DNA of 64,000 bases from Nonlabens spongiae (GTDB lineage Bacteria > Bacteroidota > Bacteroidia > Flavobacteriales > Flavobacteriaceae), in NCBI RefSeq assembly GCF_002117125.1, contig NZ_CP019344.1:1633501-1697500 (forward strand), given 5' to 3'. Every line of letters begins with the position of its first letter. Positions within the stretch are counted from its first letter, which is position 1. Below are positions 9,505 through 19,245 of the stretch, piece after piece. The notes below the pieces were generated by a model that was given only the letters and a program-made list of their open reading frames with translations, was not told where the DNA came from and did no database searches. Both the position numbers and the translations under genes were made by a program.

Positions 9505-10206
9505 ATGAATTTAAGATTGATGGTCATTCTGCTTTTGACAGGATGTTTTTCTTATAGTCAGGGTCCGATCAAGGAACGGATACGAAATCTGGAAAATTTT
9601 GACAAGAAAAGGTGGTCTTGGGGGTATTATCTCGGGATGAACAGCTACGACTACAAATTTGATTACGAAGAAGTTCAAGAGGTAGATATTCAAACAGAAA
9701 CCTCGCTGGGATTCAATGTGGGCTTAGTGGGTGATCTGCGTATCAATGATTATATCAACTTGCGCTTAGAGCCGGGTATCAGCTTTGTGACGCGCAATCT
9801 TACGTTCCCTGACCCTACCCTGATCGAGGAATCAGATCGACTGCGAGAGGTAACATCTACCTACATCAATGTGCCATTACTGGTTAAATTCAGCACAAAA
9901 CGCCTGAATAATGTAAAACCTTTTGTGGTGGGTGGAGTTTCTTGGTCACGAAACCTTTCCAGTAATGAGGATAGCCCAGATGATAATCTTGCAGGTCAAT
10001 TCAGACAAAAGAGCGATGTCTTCAATTATGAACTAGGGATAGGAATAGACCTTTATTTATTCTTCTTCAAATTTACACCTTCCATAAGAGGAGTTTTTGC
10101 CATGACTGATGAATTGGTACGCGATGCAGATCCCGACAGTCCTTACACGGGCAACATAAGCTCGATGCAATCGAGGGGTGTTTTTTTGAACTTTACGTTC
10201 CAATAA
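9505..10206 (+). CDS. porT: PorT-like outer membrane beta-barrel protein of the type IX secretion system
   Basis: A 233-residue protein with a cleavable signal peptide (first ~18 residues, ending SYSQ) and alternating beta-strand sequence ending in an aromatic residue (NFTFQ), as expected of an eight-stranded OMP barrel. Size, the RLEPGISF and TSTYINVPLLVKF segments, and position directly behind ubiE/menG match PorT, an essential assembly component of the gliding/type IX secretion apparatus in Bacteroidetes. T9SS cargo with sorting domains is present in this window (15733-18636, 29072-30785). Its last 14 bp overlap the convergent rRNA methyltransferase gene. Alternative: a generic porin-family protein. 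Confidence 0.82.
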   Translation: MNLRLMVILLLTGCFSYSQGPIKERIRNLENFDKKRWSWGYYLGMNSYDYKFDYEEVQEVDIQTETSLGFNVGLVGDLRINDYINLRLEPGISFVTRNLTFPDPTLIEESDRLREVTSTYINVPLLVKFSTKRLNNVKPFVVGGVSWSRNLSSNEDSPDDNLAGQFRQKSDVFNYELGIGIDLYLFFFKFTPSIRGVFAMTDELVRDADPDSPYTGNISSMQSRGVFLNFTFQ

Positions 10207-10927
10207 AATTAGGCCGCATCCATTCGGCTACGATGATGGACGTTGCTATGGCGACGTTGAGGCTTTCAGTTATTGATGATTGGGAATGCGGCGGGATGCA
10301 AACAGCTGGTGCTAGATCAAGCAATTCTTTTTTTACGCCGTGCGACTCGCTTCCCATGATGAGAATTCCGTTTTGATCTAATTCAGTTTGATAAATACTG
10401 GTTCCCTCCATTGCGGTCGGATATAAAGGTAGATCTGTTTTACTTAGAAACTTTTCTAAATCGATATAATGAATCTGGACACGAGCTATGGAGGCCATGC
10501 TGGCTTGAACGGTTTTGGGATTGTAGGCATCAACGGTTTCAGCAGAACAAAGTATGTGTTTGATACCATACCAGTCTGCGAGCCTGATGATGGTTCCCAA
10601 GTTTCCGGGATCTTGGATATCGTCCAGAGCGATGATGGGACCTGAATCAGGTAAAGGTTGTTTTTCTGGAATTTTAAAGATAGCAAGATAACCCGGTGGA
10701 GTGGTCACATTTGATAAGCTCTTCATATCTTTTACTGAAATAATCGACGGATTCAAAGCGTTCAATTTATCAGCTCCTTCAGAAACTAGGATTTCTTCAT
10801 GGTCAAGACCTGCTTCCACAAGCTCCAAAATCGATTTATAGCCCTCTACCACAAAGAGACTAAATTCTGCTCTGTTCTTTTTTCTGGCGAGGGATTTGAT
10901 AAGCTTCAGTCTTGCTTTTGTAACCAT
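10193..10927 (-). CDS. TrmH/SpoU-family RNA 2'-O-methyltransferase
   Basis: A 244-residue SPOUT methyltransferase that 2'-O-methylates rRNA or tRNA ribose. All three SPOUT motifs are visible: LDDIQDPGNLGTIIR (motif 1), LIMGSESHGVK (motif 2) and SLNVAIATSIIVAEW (motif 3, trefoil knot). The N-terminal ARKKNRAEFSLFVVEGYKSI is the SpoU substrate-binding region. The target nucleotide is not inferable. The gene shares a 29-bp divergent promoter interval with tamL and overlaps porT at its 3' end, a conserved flavobacterial gene order. Confidence 0.92.
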   Translation of the reverse strand: MVTKARLKLIKSLARKKNRAEFSLFVVEGYKSILELVEAGLDHEEILVSEGADKLNALNPSIISVKDMKSLSNVTTPPGYLAIFKIPEKQPLPDSGPIIALDDIQDPGNLGTIIRLADWYGIKHILCSAETVDAYNPKTVQASMASIARVQIHYIDLEKFLSKTDLPLYPTAMEGTSIYQTELDQNGILIMGSESHGVKKELLDLAPAVCIPPHSQSSITESLNVAIATSIIVAEWMRPNFIGT

Positions 10928-10937
10928 TATATAATTG

Positions 10938-10945
10938 TATTTTTG
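10938..10945 (+). promoter_or_regulatory. -7 box of tamL
   Basis: TATTTTTG within the 29-bp divergent gap, 11 nt before the ATG. Its -33 region lies inside the start of the trmH-type gene. Confidence 0.6.
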
Positions 10946-10956
10946 AGCGTTGTACT

Positions 10957-13506
10957 ATGATGAAAGACACCTGCGGCGTAAAAATAGTTTTTATAATTTT
11001 TGCCACTCTTATTCTGAGCGCCTGCAACGCTATTAAACGTGTACCTGACGGTCAAAAACTGTTAGTAGAAAACATCATTAGGGTAGACAGTCTTAAGCCG
11101 AAAGACTCAAGAGTCGGTACGCTCCCGGTACAACAACCCAATCAAAAAATCCCGTTGATCAATTACCCGCTACGGTTGCACATTTACAACCTTGCCCGGC
11201 CCAACCGCGATTCCATTTATCTCAAATGGATGCAAGAGAATCCGGAAGCGCTCAAGAGGCGCAACGCCATACTTTCTGAAAAGCAGACCATGCGATTGGG
11301 AGAAAGTCTGGTAGGGTTCAATAATTGGCTCAAACGTACTGGTGAAGCTCCTGTTCTAATTGAGAAAGATTTGATTGAAAAATCAAAAGATCGCTTGCGC
11401 AAATGGTACTGGAATCAAGGTTACTTTAATGCTGAAGTTGATCACAAAGTTCTTGATCTCAAAGCAAAAAAGCGCAGTAAAATTGCTTACTACATTAACC
11501 GCCACGAGCCTTACTTTATAGACAGTCTCAAAACAGATATCAAAAGTCCTGCTTTAGATTCCCTGTATGAGCTTACCAAAGATAAAAGTCTGATCATTTC
11601 TGGAGAACAATATTTCTCACCACTTTATAGTCAAGAACGTGATCGTTTGTTCAGCTACATGCGTAATCGCGGTGCTTATTATCTTGAGAAAGAAAACATC
11701 AGGTTTGAGGCAGATACCGTAAATACGGGCAAAAAGGTCAACTCGATTTTAAAAATAAGCCAGCGCGAGATCAGAGAAGAAGATTCTTCTCGATATGTCA
11801 ATCATCAACTTTATCGCATCAAGGACGTGATTATCGCTCCAGATGTTTTACCCAACGAGGTTCAGGATACCGTTGTTTATAATGGCTATAAAATCCTCGT
11901 AGGCAAAGAGTCAAAATACCGACCAAAATCACTGACCGATGCCGTTTTCACGCAACAAGGAGATATTTACAGAGATCTCGACCGCAGTAGAACCTACAAA
12001 AGAATCACGGAGCTACGCAGTTTTTTTGCTCCATCCATAAGTTATTATCCAGACCCTAATGATTCTACAAGCAATGAACTCATTGCACGAATTGATTTGC
12101 AATCCAAAAAGAAATTTGAACTCAACTTTGTTCCAGAAGCTACGCACAGTAATATTCAGGCATTTGGTATAGGTTTGAATACATCTCTTTTAATGAGGAA
12201 TATTTTCAGGGGAAGTGAAACCTTGGATATTAGTTTCAGAGGTAATGTTGGTGCCAGTGCAAATGCTTCAAACGGTGATACTCGGTTTTTTGATTTACAG
12301 GAACTGGGTGCCGATGCAAAACTGACTTTTCCCAGAATGTTCATCCCGATCCGTACCGATAGTTTGATTCCAAAATACATGTCACCCTCGACTGATTTCT
12401 CTTTGGGTTTCTTCAGTCAAACTAACATAGGTCTGGATAAACAGAGTGTCAACGGCGGTCTCTCCTACAACTGGGAACAAACACCCATCAAAAGTACGCG
12501 AGTGGATCTGGTTAATGCCCAATATGTGCGCAATCTTGATCCAGATGATTTCTTTTCAGTCTACCAGAGCAGCTACGGATCGCTCAATGATATCGCAGAC
12601 CAACTGAATATCGTAGATCCTACCTATGTGAACGAAAATCAGAACCTCTCCATACCTGATGGAACCAGAGCCTTCACTAGAGACGTTTTGAATGGAACCA
12701 TACCTACAAACAACGATCAGCTGAGCAGCGTAAGGAATATTGAAGAGCGTCGAGACCGCCTCTCTCAAGACAACCTCATCATATCGTCCAGCTACAACTG
12801 GGTGAGAAACAACCGTCAAGGTATCTACGATAATGATTTTTCCCGATTAAGTTTAAGATTAGAGGTTGCAGGTAATGTTCTCAGTGCCATTTCTGATGTG
12901 GCGGGTATAGAAGAATCAGCTGACGGCAAACGGGAAGTTTTTGGAGTAGAATACAGTCAGTATGTGAAACCTGAAATTGATTATATCAAACACTGGCAGT
13001 ATGTGAACGGTCATGTTTTTGCGATTAGAACTTTTGGGGGAATTGCTATTCCCTATGGCAATTCAGACAACATTCCTTTCATCAGATCTTTTTTTGCGGG
13101 TGGACCCAATGATAATAGAGCCTGGCAAGCTTATGAGTTGGGACCTGGAAGCACTGGAGGAATCAACGATTTTAACGAGGCCAACATGAAAATTGCCCTC
13201 AACGCAGAATATCGCTTCCCAATTGCAGGAGCATTTCAAGGTGCCGTCTTTGCAGATGCTGGTAACATCTGGAATGTTCTGGATAGTGAAGATAATCCAG
13301 ATGCCATTTTCAGATCATGGAAGGACCTTTCTGAAATTGCGCTGGGAACCGGTTTTGGGATCCGGTATGACTTTGGTTTTTTTGTATTGAGGTTTGATAC
13401 CGGCTTTAAAACCTACGATCCAGGAAAAGAAGAAGGAGACCGCTGGCTCAATCAAGTCAAGCTCTCTGATGCAGTTCTCAACGTAGGTATCAACTACCCT
13501 TTCTAA
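10957..13506 (+). CDS. tamL: TamL-type BamA/TamA-family outer membrane assembly lipoprotein
   Basis: An 849-residue Omp85-superfamily protein. The N-terminus carries a lipoprotein signal with lipobox LSAC (Cys about residue 22), followed by POTRA-like domains and a C-terminal surface-antigen barrel: RSFFAGGPNDNRAWQAYELGPG corresponds to the conserved VRGF/RGY barrel region, and FADAGNIW is the usual penultimate motif. Bacteroidetes TamL differs from proteobacterial TamA by being lipidated. tamB is not adjacent here, so its partner must be elsewhere. The start is ATG 10957 (a second ATG follows at once), 11 nt after a TATTTTTG box. Confidence 0.85.
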   Translation: MMKDTCGVKIVFIIFATLILSACNAIKRVPDGQKLLVENIIRVDSLKPKDSRVGTLPVQQPNQKIPLINYPLRLHIYNLARPNRDSIYLKWMQENPEALKRRNAILSEKQTMRLGESLVGFNNWLKRTGEAPVLIEKDLIEKSKDRLRKWYWNQGYFNAEVDHKVLDLKAKKRSKIAYYINRHEPYFIDSLKTDIKSPALDSLYELTKDKSLIISGEQYFSPLYSQERDRLFSYMRNRGAYYLEKENIRFEADTVNTGKKVNSILKISQREIREEDSSRYVNHQLYRIKDVIIAPDVLPNEVQDTVVYNGYKILVGKESKYRPKSLTDAVFTQQGDIYRDLDRSRTYKRITELRSFFAPSISYYPDPNDSTSNELIARIDLQSKKKFELNFVPEATHSNIQAFGIGLNTSLLMRNIFRGSETLDISFRGNVGASANASNGDTRFFDLQELGADAKLTFPRMFIPIRTDSLIPKYMSPSTDFSLGFFSQTNIGLDKQSVNGGLSYNWEQTPIKSTRVDLVNAQYVRNLDPDDFFSVYQSSYGSLNDIADQLNIVDPTYVNENQNLSIPDGTRAFTRDVLNGTIPTNNDQLSSVRNIEERRDRLSQDNLIISSSYNWVRNNRQGIYDNDFSRLSLRLEVAGNVLSAISDVAGIEESADGKREVFGVEYSQYVKPEIDYIKHWQYVNGHVFAIRTFGGIAIPYGNSDNIPFIRSFFAGGPNDNRAWQAYELGPGSTGGINDFNEANMKIALNAEYRFPIAGAFQGAVFADAGNIWNVLDSEDNPDAIFRSWKDLSEIALGTGFGIRYDFGFFVLRFDTGFKTYDPGKEEGDRWLNQVKLSDAVLNVGINYPF

Positions 13507-13507
13507 G

Positions 13508-13540
13508 TTGCACAGAGCAAGCTAGAATTCCCTACTTTTG
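13508..13540 (+). promoter_or_regulatory. fbaA promoter
   Basis: TTG (13508-13510), 22-nt spacer, TACTTTTG (13533-13540). Decides the start at 13563. Confidence 0.6.
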
Positions 13541-13562
13541 TATGATAACCAATAAAGTGATT

Positions 13563-14630
13563 ATGGCTCATAATATCAAACCGGGCGTTGCTACCGGAGA
13601 CGAAGTTCAAGAAATATTTAATCATGCAAAGGCAAATGGCTACGCACTTCCCGCGGTAAATGTTGTGGGGTCCAACTCGGTAAATGCCGTCATGGAAACA
13701 GCTGCTGAGCTCAACTCGCCCGTGATTATTCAGTATTCAAACGGTGGTGCAGTTTTTAACGCTGGTAAAGGACTTAGTAATGAAGGTCAGAGAGCCGCGA
13801 TTTTAGGTGCGATTGCCGGTGCAGAGCATGTTCACAGAATGGCTGAGGCTTATGGAGCGACGGTCATTTTGCATACGGATCACTGTGCAAAAAAGCTTTT
13901 ACCCTGGATTGATGGTTTACTTGACGCGAGTGAGGCACGCTTTCGCGAAAGCGGAAAAAGTTTATTCTCCTCACACATGATCGACTTGAGTGAAGAGCCG
14001 CTAGAGGAGAATATAGAAATTTGTAAAAAATATCTTGAGCGCATGTCTAAGATGAACATGACGCTTGAGATTGAGCTGGGAATTACTGGCGGTGAGGAAG
14101 ATGGCGTAGATAACAGCGATGTAGATGAGTCCAAACTCTACACGCAACCTGAGGAAGTAGCTTACGCTTATGAGGAGCTTAAAAAGATAAGTGATCGTTT
14201 TACGGTTGCCGCAGCCTTTGGTAACGTTCATGGCGTTTACAAGCCTGGTAACGTTAAACTGACTCCCAAAATCTTGAAGAATTCTCAAGAGTACGTTTCT
14301 AAGAAATATAACGTCGAGCACAACCATATCGATTTTGTTTTTCACGGTGGTTCAGGTTCTACCCTTGAAGAAATTAGAGAAGCGATAGGTTACGGTGTTA
14401 TCAAAATGAACATCGATACCGATTTACAGTGGGCTTTTGCACATGGAATCAAGTCGTACATGGATGAAAACAACGATTTCTTACTTACTCAAATAGGAAA
14501 CCCTACCGGCGCCGATTCACCCAACAAAAAATACTACGACCCGAGAAAATGGTTGCGCATAGGCGAAGAAAGCTTCAAAGAGCGTCTGAAAAAAGCTTTT
14601 GAGGATTTGAACAACATAAACACCTTATAA
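13563..14630 (+). CDS. fbaA: Class II fructose-bisphosphate aldolase
   Basis: A 355-residue zinc-dependent aldolase interconverting fructose-1,6-bisphosphate with DHAP and glyceraldehyde-3-phosphate. The zinc and active-site region ILHTDHCAKKLLPW, the GGEEDGVDN segment and FHGGSGS are all present. An ATG at 13542 exists, but it sits 1 nt after a TACTTTTG -7 box, so it would precede the transcript; ATG 13563 (MAHNIKPGV) matches the family. Palindrome copy 13938-13953 is read as ARFRESGK where E. coli FbaA, as I recall it, has KHFAATGK, i.e. without any length change. Likely monocistronic or read through into accD. Confidence 0.96.
   Translation: MAHNIKPGVATGDEVQEIFNHAKANGYALPAVNVVGSNSVNAVMETAAELNSPVIIQYSNGGAVFNAGKGLSNEGQRAAILGAIAGAEHVHRMAEAYGATVILHTDHCAKKLLPWIDGLLDASEARFRESGKSLFSSHMIDLSEEPLEENIEICKKYLERMSKMNMTLEIELGITGGEEDGVDNSDVDESKLYTQPEEVAYAYEELKKISDRFTVAAAFGNVHGVYKPGNVKLTPKILKNSQEYVSKKYNVEHNHIDFVFHGGSGSTLEEIREAIGYGVIKMNIDTDLQWAFAHGIKSYMDENNDFLLTQIGNPTGADSPNKKYYDPRKWLRIGEESFKERLKKAFEDLNNINTL
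13938..13953. repeat. Palindrome copy 5 (in fbaA)
   Basis: Perfect 16-mer, read as RFRES. Confidence 0.97.
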
Positions 14631-14641
14631 ATTATGAAATT

Positions 14642-14662
14642 GAATTCTGAATTCAGAATTCT
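14642..14662 (+). repeat. GAATTCT-type mini-repeat, intergenic
   Basis: Three 7-bp units (GAATTCT, GAATTCA, GAATTCT) between fbaA and accD. The same unit occurs in the fused E1 gene at 61528-61560. Confidence 0.85.
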
Positions 14663-14683
14663 TTCATTCTAGATTAACAGTAA

Positions 14684-15544
14684 ATGGCTTGGTTTAAAAG
14701 AGAAAAGAAGGGAATCACCACACCTACAGAGGCCAAAAAAGACACTCCAATAGGTCTATGGTATAAATCCCCTACAGGAAAAATAGTTGACACAGATCAA
14801 CTGAAAAATAATTATTATGTGAGTCCAGAAGATGGATATCACGTGCGTATAGGAAGTAAGGAGTATTTTGAGATTTTGTTTGACAACAATGAGTTCAAGG
14901 AGCTGAACCCAAATATGACTTCTAAGGATCCACTCAATTTTTCAGACACAAAGAAATATACGGATCGCATTGAGGCGGCTCAGAAGAAAACGGGATTGAA
15001 AGATGCCGTACGTACTGCGGTAGGTAAATCAAACGGTAACGACCTTGTGGTAGCCTGTATGGATTTTGGCTTCATAGGTGGTTCCATGGGGAGCGTGGTA
15101 GGAGAGAAAATTGCTCGTGCTGCAGATCATAGTTTGAAGAACAACATACCCTTCATGATTATCTCAAAATCTGGAGGTGCTCGTATGATGGAGGCAGCAT
15201 TATCTTTGATGCAGCTGGCAAAGACAAGTTCTAAGTTGGCTCAACTGAGTGAAGCTGGTATACCATATATTTCGCTTTGTACAGATCCTACTACGGGAGG
15301 AACTACCGCGTCTTTTGCTATGCTGGGAGACATAAATATAGGCGAGCCGGGAGCGCTTATTGCCTTTGCAGGACCTCGAGTAGTACGTGATACTACCGGT
15401 AAAGAGCTACCTGAAGGCTTTCAGACTGCCGAGTTCTTATTAGAAAAAGGCTTCCTAGACTTTATCTGCCCTCGTACAGAGTTGAAAGAAAAAGTCAACC
15501 TCTATCTAGACCTAATTTTGAATAGAAAAATAGAAGTCGCTTAG
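14684..15544 (+). CDS. accD: Acetyl-CoA carboxylase carboxyltransferase subunit beta
   Basis: A 286-residue crotonase-fold subunit which, with AccA, transfers CO2 from biotin to acetyl-CoA to make malonyl-CoA. The core [11 protein letters not shown] and [14 protein letters not shown] motifs are intact. The N-terminal zinc ribbon has lost all four cysteines: where E. coli has CDSC and CPKC, this protein has SPTG and SPED. From memory this is shared by other flavobacterial AccD proteins, so it is a lineage trait rather than decay. It lies 53 bp behind fbaA; the gap contains a GAATTC-type mini-repeat. Confidence 0.95.
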   Translation: MAWFKREKKGITTPTEAKKDTPIGLWYKSPTGKIVDTDQLKNNYYVSPEDGYHVRIGSKEYFEILFDNNEFKELNPNMTSKDPLNFSDTKKYTDRIEAAQKKTGLKDAVRTAVGKSNGNDLVVACMDFGFIGGSMGSVVGEKIARAADHSLKNNIPFMIISKSGGARMMEAALSLMQLAKTSSKLAQLSEAGIPYISLCTDPTTGGTTASFAMLGDINIGEPGALIAFAGPRVVRDTTGKELPEGFQTAEFLLEKGFLDFICPRTELKEKVNLYLDLILNRKIEVA

Positions 15545-15643
15545 ACTTTTTAATTATCTGTAAAAGCTGTTTTAATTTTGTAGTGGACTGACCCGTATGT
15601 TCATCTCTACTGAATTTAAGCAGCTTTTTTAGTTGGTATTATT

Positions 15644-15680
15644 AAATCAAAAAGACAGTTACACGAATTGCATAACTGCC
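15644..15680 (-). terminator. Terminator after the ELWxxDGT protein
   Basis: On the minus strand GGCAGTTA/TAACTGTC with an 11-nt loop, followed by TTTTTGATTT; 53 bp after the stop. Confidence 0.7.
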
Positions 15681-15732
15681 TTTCATCAATCAACACATCA
15701 AGAAAAACTTGAAGTTTTGTACATTGACTAGA

Positions 15733-18636
15733 TTAGTTTTTCATCAACTTTTTAGTGATAACTTGATTATTGATTTCAAATCTCAATAGATAGATGCCAC
15801 TTTTAAGGTCATAGATATTTAAAGTTCCCTTGTTTACAGATTCATTGATTTCAAATTGATCAACCATTTGCCCCAGAAGATCAAATACCTCAACCTTTAA
15901 ATTTGAGGAAAATGGGATTTCATAAGTCACAGTATCAGCAGCGGGATTAGGATATAGAACTATGTCATTATTTAGGGTTTCTAGTTCGCCTCCTGAAGAC
16001 AGCGTTGAAAGTTCTAGTTTGTAAAGCTCATGACCCATAGTTCCATTATTTGCGGTAAAATACATGGTATCCTGGATCGTGTGAAAGTTCATAGGGCGGC
16101 TTGAAGTTTGAAATTGTGAAGTCGATGGATTGATATCTTGAAACTGAACTGTTCCAGCATCTGTCCCGTCTGAAATCCATAGCTCTTTATTACTATCTCC
16201 ATTTTCTGCACCGAAGAACGCAAAACCTCCCAATGATCCAATGTCAACAAGGTTTGTACCTCCAGATCCCGGATTGATGTCTTTGACAAGAGCAGCACTG
16301 GAGCGACCTGTTACAGTCCAAATTTCCTGACCGGCTGTAGGCTCATAAGCTGAAAAATATAGTATTCCATCTACATCAGTTAGTTTTGAAGGATTACTAC
16401 CGGCTGCATTTTGTGGATTGACATTAAAAACTTCTCTTACCGAACCGTCAAGATCGATCGTCCATAATTCAAAACCATTATTAAAATTTGAGGTAGATTT
16501 TCCCATGAAATATAAATCTGAGTCATAAATTGTTGTTCTAGACCCATCTCTGGAAAGGTCAGTTCCAGAGACCATAAAATTCCTCGGGTCTGATGCTAAA
16601 TCTGGAAAAGTGTTAGTTCCATCTGTTCTCCATAAACGTATATCACTCCCATCAGTAGCCGAGTAATACAGCCTGGGTAGTTGTGGGTGAACATTTAGGT
16701 ATCTCACATTACCATCACCATTGGGATTAGCATCTTGAACCAGGCTTGTGCCACCAGCCGTTCCATCGCTTTTCCATAATTCATGTCCAGTAGTACCATC
16801 ATCAGCAACAAAATACACGTGATCGTCGAAAACAACTATCTCTTGACTTTTAATACTGTCATCTACTGAACCGTTGAGATCAATGATTTGTTGATTCCCG
16901 GAACTGGTGCCGTCACTTTGCCAAAGCTCCATTCCTGCACTACCGTCTGAACCTATGAAGTATAACATATTGTTCATACTTACTACAGGTGCATCCATGA
17001 ACCCATCTTCGTTCCCTGCATTATGGTCAGATAACAGTTGGGTTCCTAACGTTGTTCCATCAGTAAACCATAACTCGCGACCTTCCTGTGCAGTAGTGGC
17101 AACAAAATACACAGAGCCATTATATTCAATGAAATGGTCTGGATCGCTATTTAAATTTCCTGGATTGATATCTTTCAACAAACTCGCCTGACCATTATCA
17201 ATTTTCCAAAGTTCCCTTCCGTGCTCTCCATCATCTGCAGTGAAAAGAACAATATTACCAAATTCAAAGTAGGTTTGTGGAAATGATGATCTATTGCCTT
17301 CTTCATTGATATCCTTGAGTAAATATGTTCCAGCTTCTGTTCCGTCCGAAATGTAGAGCTCTGATCCTAGCCAGTTTCCATCACTACAAGTAAATAATGC
17401 ACTCCCGTTTAGGTCAACAATATCTTCTATATTATTATCGTCTTCCTGAGAATTGATATCTCTTACCAGAACAGTACCCGACTGCGTACCATTTGTTTTC
17501 CAAAGCTCGTAACCTTCTCGAGTGGTAGAACCTTGAAAATACAGCTCACCGCCTACAATGGCTATCGCACCATTATGAGAAAACTCTTTATAGCCTGTAG
17601 CAAAGCTTGTTGTACCTGCAAAAGTTCCATCAGAAGTGTAGATCAGTTCGTTATCGCTTGAGGAATCATTTGCAGGGAATAACAACATGGTACCATTGAG
17701 TTCGACTCCTTTACGAATGTTTCCCAAATTATTGAAAACCTCTATCGTCCCGGCTTCGGTACCGTCTGATTTCCACAAATTATTGGATACCATGAAAAAT
17801 AATTCATTGTTATGTTCTAAGAATACTGAGCTTGAGGAGCTGAATGAATTCCCAGAACCTGCCGTGATGTCTTTTACCATATTTGTGCCAGCATCTGTAC
17901 CATCTGTAGTCCAAAGCTCAGTACCACTTGTATTGCTGGTTGCCGTAAAAAACACTTGACCGTTTACTATTTTAAAATGATTGGGATAGGAATTCCCTCT
18001 TGACGCGGTATTTATATTCTTCACTAGAATTGTTCCAGCGCTCGTTCCATCAGTTTTGTATAATTCATTTCCCAAGTTTGCTGGCACATTAGAAGAAAAG
18101 TATATTTCGTTGTTATGAGCAATGAATCGATCACCAAATAATGTCTTATTACTGAATTGAGATGTCCCACTTGAGGTTCCATCAGTTTTGACAAGACCGG
18201 TTTGTGTACTTAAAATGAGCTGTCCGCTTATTTCATCCATAAACTTGGGTTCTACACCATTAAAACCAGCTATTCTCAATGTTCCAGCGACGGTTCCATC
18301 AGACACATAAAGTGCGTGATTGTTCACATCATCTTTTGCGATAAAGAATAGTTGACCTAATGCAACTTTTGCATTCAACCGGTAATTGATGCCGTCATCA
18401 ATACCAGCAACAAATTCCATGAATAGTTGGGTTCCAGCTGTAGAGCCATCAGTTACCCAAAGTTCATTACCGTGTATTCCATCGTCGGCTGAAAAGAATA
18501 CTTGCTGACCAAATACAATTTTACCATTGGGATTGCTGTCATTATTTCCTTGGTTGATATCTTCCATAAGCTGTGCTTGCCCACAGCACAGCACCGTCCA
18601 CACAAGGCATATAGACGATAAAATTAAATTTCTCAT
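15733..18636 (-). CDS. Secreted ELWxxDGT-repeat protein with type IX sorting domain
   Basis: A 967-residue exported protein. A signal peptide (about residues 1-20, ending CGQAQ) is followed by about 17 repeats of roughly 50 residues whose ends read ELWxSDGTxxGT or close variants, a beta-propeller-like repeat frequent in flavobacterial surface proteins. The last ~80 residues (from LYPNPAADTVTYEIP to the terminal KKLMKN) are a type A T9SS C-terminal sorting domain, so the protein is expected to be secreted or cell-surface attached via the T9SS. No catalytic domain is visible; the function is unknown. A hairpin followed by U-rich sequence lies after the stop (15644-15680). Confidence 0.88.
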   Translation of the reverse strand: MRNLILSSICLVWTVLCCGQAQLMEDINQGNNDSNPNGKIVFGQQVFFSADDGIHGNELWVTDGSTAGTQLFMEFVAGIDDGINYRLNAKVALGQLFFIAKDDVNNHALYVSDGTVAGTLRIAGFNGVEPKFMDEISGQLILSTQTGLVKTDGTSSGTSQFSNKTLFGDRFIAHNNEIYFSSNVPANLGNELYKTDGTSAGTILVKNINTASRGNSYPNHFKIVNGQVFFTATSNTSGTELWTTDGTDAGTNMVKDITAGSGNSFSSSSSVFLEHNNELFFMVSNNLWKSDGTEAGTIEVFNNLGNIRKGVELNGTMLLFPANDSSSDNELIYTSDGTFAGTTSFATGYKEFSHNGAIAIVGGELYFQGSTTREGYELWKTNGTQSGTVLVRDINSQEDDNNIEDIVDLNGSALFTCSDGNWLGSELYISDGTEAGTYLLKDINEEGNRSSFPQTYFEFGNIVLFTADDGEHGRELWKIDNGQASLLKDINPGNLNSDPDHFIEYNGSVYFVATTAQEGRELWFTDGTTLGTQLLSDHNAGNEDGFMDAPVVSMNNMLYFIGSDGSAGMELWQSDGTSSGNQQIIDLNGSVDDSIKSQEIVVFDDHVYFVADDGTTGHELWKSDGTAGGTSLVQDANPNGDGNVRYLNVHPQLPRLYYSATDGSDIRLWRTDGTNTFPDLASDPRNFMVSGTDLSRDGSRTTIYDSDLYFMGKSTSNFNNGFELWTIDLDGSVREVFNVNPQNAAGSNPSKLTDVDGILYFSAYEPTAGQEIWTVTGRSSAALVKDINPGSGGTNLVDIGSLGGFAFFGAENGDSNKELWISDGTDAGTVQFQDINPSTSQFQTSSRPMNFHTIQDTMYFTANNGTMGHELYKLELSTLSSGGELETLNNDIVLYPNPAADTVTYEIPFSSNLKVEVFDLLGQMVDQFEINESVNKGTLNIYDLKSGIYLLRFEINNQVITKKLMKN

Positions 18637-18699
18637 AATTGTGATGATTTGAATTAAATCAGGTGTGAACCTGATACTAAATGATTGTCTGTAAATGGC

Positions 18700-19245
18700 T
18701 TATTTAATCTCGCCATTTTCCTCTGCCGCATCTAGTAAAATGGCAATTTTCCCTCCTTTGCCTTTGGCAATAGCATGAACCACCTGCTCTCCAGTTTCAT
18801 CATCTGTATAGATCTTAAAAGACTTGATTTTATATTCCCTGTCAGCGTAAGAATCATCCATGATATTTTCTGCTCTGTACTTTTCAGACACCACCTTATT
18901 TTGTAATCCCATGCTTACAGAGGTTGTCAAAAGTTCATCATTTGCAATGTTCTTAGTGGTTTTGATGGCATTGCTTACACCTTGAAGATTACTCGTATTC
19001 ATATTCTTGACGTCTTTGAGGTTTTTTGCCGTTTTCATGATATTCCCAAAAGACATGCTCGATTTGAACTTGTACACATAAACGTATCCGTCCTCACTCG
19101 ATGGTTGATCTAAAATGATGACTCCGTTTTTTTCGTAGATGCGACCCGATTTAGAAGTGACTGGATCCTTGCTGCTTTTTCCTTTTATCTGTGCACTAGC
19201 AAGTGCAGTTGTAAAAACAAAAATGAATAGTAATAGATTTTTCAT
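18700..19245 (-). CDS. Small secreted protein of unknown function
   Basis: A 181-residue exported protein that I do not recognise. The ATG at 19245 gives a clean signal peptide (MKNLLLFIFVFTTALASAQ); the longer frame from 19314 would put 23 unrelated residues in front of it. After the signal comes KGKSSKDPVTSKSGRIYEKNG, a lysine/asparagine-rich middle (KTAKNLKDVKNMN) suggestive of helix, and a C-terminal beta-rich part with a Gly/Lys turn. No lipobox, no transmembrane helix and no T9SS tail, so it is probably periplasmic. It precedes the ELWxxDGT gene by 63 bp on the same strand and could share its transcript. Confidence 0.75.
   Translation of the reverse strand: MKNLLLFIFVFTTALASAQIKGKSSKDPVTSKSGRIYEKNGVIILDQPSSEDGYVYVYKFKSSMSFGNIMKTAKNLKDVKNMNTSNLQGVSNAIKTTKNIANDELLTTSVSMGLQNKVVSEKYRAENIMDDSYADREYKIKSFKIYTDDETGEQVVHAIAKGKGGKIAILLDAAEENGEIK

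Noticed and set aside
15584..15640. GTAGTGGACTGACCC and following bases resemble an insertion-sequence end
   Set aside because: No matching inverted end, no target duplication and no transposase fragment is visible nearby.
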